A stretch of DNA of 64,000 nucleotides from Ruminiclostridium herbifermentans. GTDB lineage: Bacteria; Bacillota; Clostridia; Acetivibrionales; DSM-1351. The notes beneath the pieces were generated by a model, which searched no databases, had not been told where the DNA came from, and saw only the letters and a program-made list of their open reading frames with translations. Of the stretch, positions 53,502 to 61,061 are shown in pieces (positions within the stretch are counted from its first letter, which is position 1; every line of letters begins with the position of its first letter). The translations under genes and the position numbers were made by a program. The DNA lies in the NCBI RefSeq assembly GCF_005473905.2, contig NZ_CP061336.1, positions 3,836,501 to 3,900,500 of the forward strand. The letters run 5' to 3'.

Positions 53502-54182
53502 CTAATATTTCAACAAATTAAGCCGCTCATAAAGCGATTCGGCTGACTGTTTTACAACTGGTTTTTGAAGCTTATTCATTAGTGAATTGGTCACTGCTCT
53601 TCTGCTGAAGACAAAGCTATCTTGTAGTGCACTCTCTCCTGGTTTGAACATAATGTCATCTGCAAAACCAAGCTCGACTGCCTTATTGGCATTTAGCCAA
53701 GTTTCAGCATCCATCAGGTGAGATAACCTTGTTCTAGACAAACCGGTTTTAAGTTCATAAGCGTTGATGATACTTTCCTTAACTTCATCCAGCATCTGCA
53801 TTGCCTTTTGCATCTCCTCGCTATCGCCAATGGCTATGGTGAAAGGATTATGGATCATCATCAGTGATGTTGGAGACATTAAAACTTCTGTACCTGCCAT
53901 GGCAATGACCGAGGCGGCTGATGCTGCGATGCCATCAATCTTTATGGTGACATTGCCTTTATAATCCATCAACATGTTGTAAATCTGTGATGCTGCGATA
54001 CAATCACCACCAGGTGAATTAATCCAAACTACTATGTCACCCTCGCCACTCATTAGCTCTGCTTTAAAAGCAGCAGGAGTAATATCATCATCAAACCAAC
54101 TCTCCTCAGCAATTGCACCGTTTAGATAGAGGGTCCGTGACTGTGTATCTTCATCACGCACCCAATTCCAAAATTTCTTCAT
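53502..54182 (-). CDS. ClpP-type prohead protease
   Basis: 226 residues. TLYLNGAIAEESWFDDDIT, DIVVWINSPGGDCIAASQIYNML, then the nucleophile region GIAASAASVIAMAGTEVLM (Ser) and MIHNPFTIA (His), a serine protease of the ClpP fold used for head maturation. It overlaps the portal gene by 4 bp. The remaining Asp lies further along. It is followed by the capsid gene with 12 bp spacing. Confidence 0.93.
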   Translation of the reverse strand: MKKFWNWVRDEDTQSRTLYLNGAIAEESWFDDDITPAAFKAELMSGEGDIVVWINSPGGDCIAASQIYNMLMDYKGNVTIKIDGIAASAASVIAMAGTEVLMSPTSLMMIHNPFTIAIGDSEEMQKAMQMLDEVKESIINAYELKTGLSRTRLSHLMDAETWLNANKAVELGFADDIMFKPGESALQDSFVFSRRAVTNSLMNKLQKPVVKQSAESLYERLNLLKY

Positions 54183-55438
54183 TCATTTTTTCCCTCCATT
54201 CCTTCTTTATTTGCGAATATGCCTGCGTCCGCAAGCTTGGTCATATTGCCATTGATTAGATATAAGTCCCCGCCAAGCTCAGGTGGGATTCGGTCAAGGT
54301 TTTCAAGCTCCCTAATATCATTGGCACTCATCCAACCATTCTGTCTCGCGGTTGCATAACCGTTCATCCGAGAGACATAATCACCTCGAAGCAGTCCATC
54401 CACATTAAACTTGGCAAAATAGAGCTTCTTTTCATCTGGTCTTAAAAGTGATCGGCTGATGGCCTGCTCCCAACGGATCACCCAAGGGTCCAAAGTGTAT
54501 TTCACAAACTCCAGTGACTGTTGCTCAATATTAGAAAAGCTCGATTTTTCCAAGTCCCCAACCATATGTGGAGGTACGCGGAAAATCCGAGCGATTTCAT
54601 TATTCTGAAACTTTCTTGTCTCTAAAAACTGAGCTTGTTCTGGTGAGATACCAATAGACTGATACTTCATCCCTTCCTCAAGCACTGCCACACGATGGGA
54701 GTTGCTGCTTCCTTGATAAGCCGCATTCCAGCTATCTCGCACTTTTTGTGGGTCCTTAATCGTTCCAGGATGCTCAAGCACTCCTCCAGGCGCTGCCCCA
54801 TTTGCGAAAAACTTAGCTCCGTATTCCTCAGTAGCCATGGCCAGTCCCACAGCATTCTTCGCCATTGCAATCGGTGAGTAGCCTACAAGTCCATCAAAGC
54901 CAAGACCAGGGATATGCAGTACATCAGATGGATAGAGATAAACTTGGCTGTCTTTTCCGAGAGTAGGCGCATCATCTGAACTTTGGTGATACAAATAAAA
55001 AAGCCGGCCGTTTCTGTCACGGTCGACCGTCATTTTGTTAGGCATCAGCGGATATAAAGCAATGACTTCACCTTTCCCGTTTCTAATTATCTGGGAATAG
55101 GCATTTCCCCATAATAGAAGATGTGTCATTAATGTTTCCCGGAAAATGAAGGAACTCATCTCAGGGTTTGGCTCATCATGCAATAAAAAGTATAGCGGGT
55201 GATTAAGTGCTTTTTCCTTACCACCACTTGATGTGTATCTATATAGATGAAGGGGAAGCCCAGCAACAGCCTCTGCCAGTATTCTTACACAGGAATAGAC
55301 CGCAGTCATTTGCATAGCTGTGTGCTCATTCACCGGTTTCCCACTAGTTGTTCCACCAAAGAAGAAACTATAGTTACTACCCGCTATCCTATCCTGTGGT
55401 TTATCACGTGCCTTGAAAATACTTTTTAGCAGTCCCAT
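54179..55438 (-). CDS. Phage portal protein
   Basis: 419 residues from ATG 55438 (AAGGAGG 8 nt upstream). The pattern AVYSCVRILAEAVAGLPLHLYR, HPLYFLLHDEPNPEMSSFIFRETLMTHLLLWGNAYSQI, GYSPIAMAKNAVGLAMATEEYGAKFFANGAAPGG, and IEQQSLEFVKYTLDPWVIRWEQAISR is that of HK97-type portals. It is the dodecameric ring at one capsid vertex through which DNA enters. It is separated from terL by the AraC-type cargo gene. Confidence 0.95.
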   Translation of the reverse strand: MGLLKSIFKARDKPQDRIAGSNYSFFFGGTTSGKPVNEHTAMQMTAVYSCVRILAEAVAGLPLHLYRYTSSGGKEKALNHPLYFLLHDEPNPEMSSFIFRETLMTHLLLWGNAYSQIIRNGKGEVIALYPLMPNKMTVDRDRNGRLFYLYHQSSDDAPTLGKDSQVYLYPSDVLHIPGLGFDGLVGYSPIAMAKNAVGLAMATEEYGAKFFANGAAPGGVLEHPGTIKDPQKVRDSWNAAYQGSSNSHRVAVLEEGMKYQSIGISPEQAQFLETRKFQNNEIARIFRVPPHMVGDLEKSSFSNIEQQSLEFVKYTLDPWVIRWEQAISRSLLRPDEKKLYFAKFNVDGLLRGDYVSRMNGYATARQNGWMSANDIRELENLDRIPPELGGDLYLINGNMTKLADAGIFANKEGMEGKNE

Positions 55439-55469
55439 TTGCATCACCTCCTTAAAAATGGGCATAAAG

Positions 55470-55498
55470 AAAGCACCTACCTTATTGATAGATGCTTT
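55470..55498 (-). terminator. Terminator of the AraC-type gene
   Basis: A 12-bp stem AAAGCATCTATC / GGTAGGTGCTTT with two G-T pairs and a 5-nt loop, 60 bp past the stop of the AraC-type gene and just before the portal ribosome site. It may isolate this cargo gene from the structural operon. Confidence 0.7.
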
Positions 55499-55561
55499 AC
55501 ACTTTTAGTGTTTGGTTTTTATAAAGTTTGCATGTTTTTGTTTTTTTAATGTGTAAATTTC

Positions 55562-56428
55562 TTATTTTCTCTTACGCACAGCCATCCAAACTTCACTGTA
55601 AGCATAATTTTCTTTTTCTTCATCCATCCTCGTGAATGAAAATCCAGGAGCTTGAATCACTTCATAATCGGAAATAGGTAGCCATTCTGAAACAGTTTTT
55701 GCATAAGTCTGCTGCAAAGTTTCTGGGAAAGGACCCTCATTTGGGAAAACTGCCCAAGTGTATGCCGGAACTTCAATTACATCTAAAAGTTCACTCACAT
55801 TTTCTTCTGTGGTTAAAACACCAATTAAATGAGTGAGATCTCCTTCGTCTTTCATAAAATTATGTTCATGTTCATAAGAAGCATTGACAACTTCATAAGG
55901 TTCAATATTCTGAATGGCATGCATTGCTTCTTTTTGCTCTTGTGTAATACTGTTGGCCAATTCAACAATGGCATTATTTACGCCCTCAAATTGCATAGGC
56001 ACTCGTTTACTTACACCAGCAAATTTAAATGCGGGCATTTCTACAATTTTATAATCCATACTTTCTCCTCCTTTAACATTGATATAAAATGAAAGTTTGG
56101 GAAACGATTTGCTGACACCTGTTTTAGCGACTTCCGATGGTAAAAACCCACTCCAAGATTTAAATGCACGAGTGAAGCCATCGATTGATTCGTAGCCATA
56201 CTTGAATGCCACATCGGTTACTCTTTCATTATTTAATAAATCCTTGTTTGCTTCTGATAGTTTTCTATTTTTAATATATTCATTCAATGTTAACCCAGAT
56301 AAATAATAAAAGATTTTCCGAAAATGATAATCTGAGACACCAGCGTATTTGGATATTTCTTCAAGTGTGATGTCTGCAGTTAAGTGTTCTTCAATATAGT
56401 CAATGACTTGATTAAGTTCTTTTAACAT
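55562..56428 (-). CDS. AraC-family regulator with GyrI-like effector domain (prophage cargo)
   Basis: 288 residues. N-terminal AraC helix-turn-helix pair (LEEISKYAGVSDYHFRKIFYYLSG and VTDVAFKYGYESIDGFTRAFKSW, residues 20-95), then a GyrI-like ligand-binding domain (MDYKIVEMPAFKFAGVSKRVP ... FSFTRMDEEKENYAYSEVWMAV). Such fusions respond to small hydrophobic drugs or metabolites. It stands alone between the terminase and portal genes with its own terminator and a 146-bp gap to terL, and has no structural function in phage, so it is a cargo gene. It may regulate host genes elsewhere. Confidence 0.9.
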   Translation of the reverse strand: MLKELNQVIDYIEEHLTADITLEEISKYAGVSDYHFRKIFYYLSGLTLNEYIKNRKLSEANKDLLNNERVTDVAFKYGYESIDGFTRAFKSWSGFLPSEVAKTGVSKSFPKLSFYINVKGGESMDYKIVEMPAFKFAGVSKRVPMQFEGVNNAIVELANSITQEQKEAMHAIQNIEPYEVVNASYEHEHNFMKDEGDLTHLIGVLTTEENVSELLDVIEVPAYTWAVFPNEGPFPETLQQTYAKTVSEWLPISDYEVIQAPGFSFTRMDEEKENYAYSEVWMAVRKRK

Positions 56429-56574
56429 CGTTTCACTCCTTCCATAAATAGATTATAGCAAAGGATTTAGTATTAAACTCGACATTTTGCTAACAAATAT
56501 TGTCGTATAAATTCTACTTATCCATAATTAATCTGAAATATTAAATTTTATTATGCCATAGAATCCATCTAAAA

Positions 56575-58182
56575 TTAAAGAATTAATAAACCCCTTCCAT
56601 CATAAACAGAATTGCCTGCTCCACTTTTACGGATTGCCCGATCAAGAGCCATAATGGTAGCTACTGCACCATCTATTCTTTCAGTTGATTTTTCTTTATC
56701 CGGTTTGATATTTCCAGCAGGATCAGTACGTATAAAGATGTTATCCATCATCCATCGGAGCACCGGATGACCACCATGCGCCAGTTTCTCTTCCAAGGTA
56801 AGCTTCATAAGCTCCTTCGTTGGCGGACTCATATCTTTAAAACCTTGACCGAAAGGAACTACTGTAAACCCAAGGTTCTCTAAGTTTTGTGTCATCTGTA
56901 CAGCTCCCCACCGGTCAAAAGCAATTTCTCGAATGTTGTACTTTAAGCCCAGCTCTTCGATAAAGTTTTCGATGTAACCATAATGCACCACGTTTCCTTC
57001 AGTGGTGTGTAAGAACCCCTGCTTCTCCCATACGTCATAGGGCACATGATCACGCTTTACCCTTTGGTCCATGTTATCTTCTGGAATCCAGAAAAAAGGG
57101 AGGATGATATATTTATCTCCCTCATACTCAGGAGGGAATACAAGAACAAATGCTGTTATATCGGTTGTAGAGGATAAGTCCAAACCACCATAACACACAC
57201 GTCCTGTAAGACTTTCTAGGTTTACAGTAAAAGCACATTTATCCCACTTTTCCATAGGCATCCAACGTACCGACTGTTTAACCCATTGATTTAGACGAAG
57301 TTGTCTAAATAAGTTTTCTTCTGCTGGATTTTGTTTTGCACTTTCACAAGCAATATGAATTTTTTCTATATCAACGGTAATGCCCATTGAGGGGTTGGCT
57401 TTCGCCCACACCTTCGGATCGGTCCAGTCATCATCTTCGTCAGCACCGTAAATGACAGGATAGAATGTAGGGTCAACCTTTCGTCCTTCTAGAATATCTT
57501 TAGCCTTTTGATGCACCTCGTAGCAAATAGAGTGAGTATCATTTCCGGCAGTCGTAATTAAAAAATACAGCGGCTGCTTTCTTGCATCACCTGAGCCATG
57601 GGTCATGACATCAAAAAGCTGTCTATTTGGTTGCGCATGAAGTTCATCAAATACAACACCATGCACATTTAGTCCATGCTTGGTATACGCTTCTGCAGAC
57701 AAAACTTGATAGAAACTACCTAGCGGTTTATAAACAAGTCGTTTTTGCGATAGTACCGGTTTAATTCTTGCTTTCAGAGCTGGACATTGTTCTACCATAT
57801 CCACTGCTACATCAAAAACAATGGAAGCTTGCTGTCTGTCAGATGCACATCCGTATACTTCACCGCCATGCTCAAAATCACCACAGGTAAGCAGTAACGC
57901 AACCGCTGCTGCAAGTTCAGATTTCCCTTGCTTTTTAGCGATTTCGATATATGCCGTATTAAATTGACGGTAACCATTAGGCTTTATAATCCCAAACACA
58001 TCGCGGATAATCTGTTCCTGCCAGTCTATAAGTTCAAATGGTTGCCCATACCATTCTCCCTTCGTATGTTTTAAGCAATTAATAAAAGACACCGCAATGT
58101 CTGCAGCGTCCTTATCATATACCGAACCATCTGCCTTAAAGATGGTCGGCTTATATTTTTTTAGTTTACGTATGGCCGCCAC
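56575..58182 (-). CDS. terL: Phage terminase large subunit
   Basis: 535 residues. The ATPase domain has a Walker A-like AKKQGKSELAAAVA (residues about 82-88) and a Walker B VHGVVFDELHAQP (Asp179-Glu180), then TTAGNDTHSICYEVHQ; the nuclease domain includes GGLDLSSTTDITAFVLVF (catalytic Asp), and IAFDRWGAVQMTQNLENLGFTVVPFGQG. It packages DNA into the prohead. The only start with a nearby ribosome site is a GTG that abuts AAGGAG. No small terminase is recognisable upstream in this window. Confidence 0.93.
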   Translation of the reverse strand: MAAIRKLKKYKPTIFKADGSVYDKDAADIAVSFINCLKHTKGEWYGQPFELIDWQEQIIRDVFGIIKPNGYRQFNTAYIEIAKKQGKSELAAAVALLLTCGDFEHGGEVYGCASDRQQASIVFDVAVDMVEQCPALKARIKPVLSQKRLVYKPLGSFYQVLSAEAYTKHGLNVHGVVFDELHAQPNRQLFDVMTHGSGDARKQPLYFLITTAGNDTHSICYEVHQKAKDILEGRKVDPTFYPVIYGADEDDDWTDPKVWAKANPSMGITVDIEKIHIACESAKQNPAEENLFRQLRLNQWVKQSVRWMPMEKWDKCAFTVNLESLTGRVCYGGLDLSSTTDITAFVLVFPPEYEGDKYIILPFFWIPEDNMDQRVKRDHVPYDVWEKQGFLHTTEGNVVHYGYIENFIEELGLKYNIREIAFDRWGAVQMTQNLENLGFTVVPFGQGFKDMSPPTKELMKLTLEEKLAHGGHPVLRWMMDNIFIRTDPAGNIKPDKEKSTERIDGAVATIMALDRAIRKSGAGNSVYDGRGLLIL

Positions 58183-58238
58183 CTCCTTATGGCTACGAAA
58201 AAAGGAACCCCGCAGAATTCCTTCAAAATTTGTTTAGG

Positions 58239-58424
58239 CTATTCTGTTTTCGCTTCCCCTGTCAAAATGAAATGGACATATTCTCCTTTGTTCTTTTCAA
58301 GGTAATCTACTAGCTCCGTATAACCTGCTCTTAAAGCAATACTTGTCACAACCGGAAGATCAAACATATTCGTTTCACCTGTTTCTCGAATGGCAAGTAT
58401 TTGTTGCATAATTATCTCATTCAT
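58239..58424 (-). CDS. DUF5049-like small phage protein
   Basis: 61 residues: NEIIMQQILAIRETGETNMFDL and then LRAGYTELVDYLEKNKGEYVHFILTG, a pattern I associate with DUF5049 proteins found just upstream of terL in clostridial phages. It overlaps the upstream gene by 8 bp. Function unknown. Confidence 0.65.
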   Translation of the reverse strand: MNEIIMQQILAIRETGETNMFDLPVVTSIALRAGYTELVDYLEKNKGEYVHFILTGEAKTE

Positions 58425-58875
58425 TGGCTACCTCCTCCGATTCTACTGAATCGGTTGTCGCTTTGCGCAGGATTTCCACATCGAAGCCTGCACTCTTATA
58501 GCCTTCTAAAATTGTACTGTAATAATAACAGCTCGGCTGTCCAAGCGGCCTCCCATCATTCATGATGTATACCATCGCCTTAACGGTTTTACCCCCCAAC
58601 TTCACTTTTATTGTTTCCTTGCGATAAAGGAACGGCCATCCCTCGTAACGGTCAAGTGCTGCTTCATCGACAGGTGTGATTTCCCACACTAAAACGGGTA
58701 CGTTGCCACCCTTAAAAGGCTCGATAGTCGCCACAGCGCCTGCGTGTGCCCCTCTAAATAATAAACGGTGGTCATTGATTTGACTTGCTCCTACCACCTT
58801 CGCTGTGGGGCATCTGTTGGCCATTTGTTTCAGGTTAAGGTTGGAGCCATAGGCAAGATATAATTTATTATTCAT
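58417..58875 (-). CDS. Gamma-glutamylcyclotransferase (AIG2-like)
   Basis: 152 residues. YLAYGSNLNLKQMANRCP is the phosphate-like binding loop of gamma-glutamylcyclotransferase-fold enzymes; VDEAALDRYEGWPFLYRKETIKV has the conserved Asp-Glu site (E in RYEG is the expected catalytic acid) and MVYIMNDGRPLGQPSCYY the substrate-binding area. It breaks gamma-glutamyl amide bonds to form 5-oxoproline. It directly follows an amidoligase gene, a pairing known from phages and bacteria. Confidence 0.88.
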   Translation of the reverse strand: MNNKLYLAYGSNLNLKQMANRCPTAKVVGASQINDHRLLFRGAHAGAVATIEPFKGGNVPVLVWEITPVDEAALDRYEGWPFLYRKETIKVKLGGKTVKAMVYIMNDGRPLGQPSCYYYSTILEGYKSAGFDVEILRKATTDSVESEEVANE

Positions 58876-58913
58876 TGTAATCCTCCTTCTTAGCTTTGTG
58901 GGTTAGGGGCAGC

Positions 58914-59813
58914 TCAGGCCGCCCGAAACCGCCATGCAGCTGAACCCGAAAGTGCTGCTGTCAAATGCTCTCTGCAGTTTGCAAATTCATCTCCAATGAA
59001 ACCAATCCGGTTTAGGTAGGTTCTCATGGCAAATTTTTCGTTTTCCACCTGCGGTTTCTTTGCTGATGCACATTTTTGCGTTAAGGCTTGGTGGTTGATG
59101 GCAAGTGCTAGAACAATGTAGCTTCTTATCTTTCCTGCATGAAGTTCGCTATTAAATCCCCTAAGTTCAACTGTATGGTTTCCGGTAAAAAAGCTGTGAA
59201 GGTTGAGGAAATGGTAGCGGCTGTTGTGATAATGAGTGCTTCTACTCTCGCTGTAACCTTCGTACCAAATGTCCTCAATTTGTCTCATGGTTCTAGGCTT
59301 TTTACGGTTCATCTTCTCAACCAAAATGCTGTCCATCTTTTTGCAGTAATTCATTCTCTGCGGTGCAATCTGGAGTGCTTTATAAAATAAGTCATTTTTG
59401 CTTGCAATGATATTTACAAAGTTTCGAATGCTTCGTGGGGTATGTTCAGCACCGTCTAGATGAATGTGAATTCCGCATGATGTATTTGTAAAGGCTCCAG
59501 CTTTGCGAAGCTTTCTTACTAGCTCCTGCAAAGTTTCAATGTCCTCCCGGTAGGTTAGGATTGGGCTAACCAGCTCAACGCTATAATCTCTACCTGCAGC
59601 TACTTTTCTTCTACCTTCTTTTCTTTGGCAGTTGATGCTCCCATCGTACATAAACTTCCACACTCGACCATCTGGAGTTTTTACCTTCTTGGTGTCGTAG
59701 TAAGTCCCGCCTTCACTGTAAATGCCTTGCAAATATTCTGCAGCGACTCTAGCTGCCCTTTCCCTTGTAATCCCTGTAAATTCAATCTCAATCCCGAATT
59801 TTGCACTTAACAT
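58914..59813 (-). CDS. Amidoligase-family enzyme (COOH-NH2 ligase)
   Basis: 299 residues. FGIEIEFTGITRERAARVAAEYL is the signature start of the amidoligase family, followed by KFMYDGSINCQ, YSVELVSPILTYREDIETLQELVRKLR, CGIHIHLDGAEHTPRSIRNF and a VELRGFNSELHAGKIRSYIVLALAINH block that provides the metal/ATP site. These enzymes form amide bonds between carboxylates and amines using ATP. The last ~45 residues (VENEKFAMRTYLNRIGFIGD ...) form a module that is repeated in the neighbouring protein 60176-60961. Role in the phage is unknown; modification of a wall peptide or other host molecule has been proposed for the family. Confidence 0.88.
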   Translation of the reverse strand: MLSAKFGIEIEFTGITRERAARVAAEYLQGIYSEGGTYYDTKKVKTPDGRVWKFMYDGSINCQRKEGRRKVAAGRDYSVELVSPILTYREDIETLQELVRKLRKAGAFTNTSCGIHIHLDGAEHTPRSIRNFVNIIASKNDLFYKALQIAPQRMNYCKKMDSILVEKMNRKKPRTMRQIEDIWYEGYSESRSTHYHNSRYHFLNLHSFFTGNHTVELRGFNSELHAGKIRSYIVLALAINHQALTQKCASAKKPQVENEKFAMRTYLNRIGFIGDEFANCREHLTAALSGSAAWRFRAA

Positions 59814-59948
59814 CGTGTATCGCTCCTTTTAAAGTGTGTTTGTCCTTTCGGCATGTACATATATCACTCTAAAAGGCTTATATAGCAAGACAATTCTGCA
59901 ATATAAATCTACATATTTACTGCCATATTGGTCTTAAAATGTGTATGT

Positions 59949-60176
59949 TTACTCTTCGATTTTCCTGCATAAATCCTCTCCAAAGACCACTCCAAGGGAA
60001 CTGCCTGAATCCCAACTGACGTGGATGGTTCCCATGTCATCAACACTAGTAACCGTACCTTTAGTTCCAGGCTGAAGCTTGGTATAAGGGTCATTCATTT
60101 TAAGTAGCATGACACGAGTTCCCGGAGTGTAATAACTCCTAAGTTGTTTTAGCATTTCTGGGTGAATGATATTCAT
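59949..60176 (-). CDS. DUF4314-type protein
   Basis: 75 residues. EMLKQLRSYYTPGTRVMLLKMNDPYTKLQPGTKGTV followed by GTIHVSWDSGSSLGVVFGEDLC, a small beta barrel found as DUF4314 in clostridial phages. Its ATG is overlapped by the stop of the upstream gene. Function unknown. Confidence 0.8.
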   Translation of the reverse strand: MNIIHPEMLKQLRSYYTPGTRVMLLKMNDPYTKLQPGTKGTVTSVDDMGTIHVSWDSGSSLGVVFGEDLCRKIEE

Positions 60177-60961
60177 TATTCACTCACCTCCTTATGCTTG
60201 GCAGTTCCGCTTTTGAAGGCAGAGCTACCCGACAGTTTGGAGAGGAGAATTTTTCGTTCGGTTTTGTATTCTGGACCGATAAAGCCAAGTCTTAGAAGGA
60301 AACAACGGAAAGCGTACTTTTCATTCTCCACTGATTTCTCGGTCGAGTTGACGCGAGTCTGCTTCTTTGCCATTTCGCAAAGTGCTGTTACAAAGTGAGT
60401 ATAAGCCTTAACCTCCTCTGCGGAGCACTCACTTTGGAACCAGGGGAAGGTTACAAATTCCTCATTTACGATAATGGGAATAGAGTCAGTATCAAGTGCT
60501 TTCTTTATAAGGGTTTCTTTGCTTTCTACCAATCCTTTTAGGTTATCAAGTGCGATTTCGGTAAAACTCTCCCTCGGCATTTGAATAATCAATCTAACAT
60601 CTTCGATTTCATCTGGCTCGGCGTATACGGGAGATTCTTCGTAATCATTATATGGGCTTACCCTTCCACCAAGAGCCGCTTCATAGGGAATTTGAATATT
60701 TTCAGGAACAAGCTCTGCTTTTGGAAGTGGTGTGTCATATTCTTCCGTAGCTGCCTTGAAGTCATGAAAGCTTAATAGAGCATCAACCAGTTCAGAATTA
60801 TCTGGTCCTCTGACTACTCCATTTTTGTCAATATTGTAGTCTGCCACCTCATATGCAAATGTAGGTGCTCCAAGATATCTTACAGGAGCATTCAGTTTTT
60901 GGCTGATTGCGTTGACTAACTCTTTTCTTTTTGCTCCTGTGACATTATAGTTTATCTGCAT
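60176..60961 (-). CDS. Phage protein of unknown function with C-terminal module shared with the amidoligase
   Basis: 261 residues. The N-terminal part (KRKELVNAISQKLNAPVRYLGAPTFAYEVADYNIDKNG) and middle (DVRLIIQMPRESFTEIALDNLKGLV) resemble 'virulence-associated' proteins common in clostridial prophages. The C-terminal part VENEKYAFRCFLLRLGFIG and following residues up to KLSGSSAF align with the end of the amidoligase (VENEKFAMRTYLNRIGFIG ... ALSGSAAW). It may be a scaffold or partner for that enzyme. Stop overlaps the DUF4314 start. Confidence 0.6.
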   Translation of the reverse strand: MQINYNVTGAKRKELVNAISQKLNAPVRYLGAPTFAYEVADYNIDKNGVVRGPDNSELVDALLSFHDFKAATEEYDTPLPKAELVPENIQIPYEAALGGRVSPYNDYEESPVYAEPDEIEDVRLIIQMPRESFTEIALDNLKGLVESKETLIKKALDTDSIPIIVNEEFVTFPWFQSECSAEEVKAYTHFVTALCEMAKKQTRVNSTEKSVENEKYAFRCFLLRLGFIGPEYKTERKILLSKLSGSSAFKSGTAKHKEVSE

Positions 60962-61061
60962 TTTTATACCGCCTTTCTATTTTCGGTACATACATATATC
61001 ACTCTAAAGGCTGTTAATATCAAGTCATTTAGAGCATCTTTCTGTAGAAAATACTGTTCCA

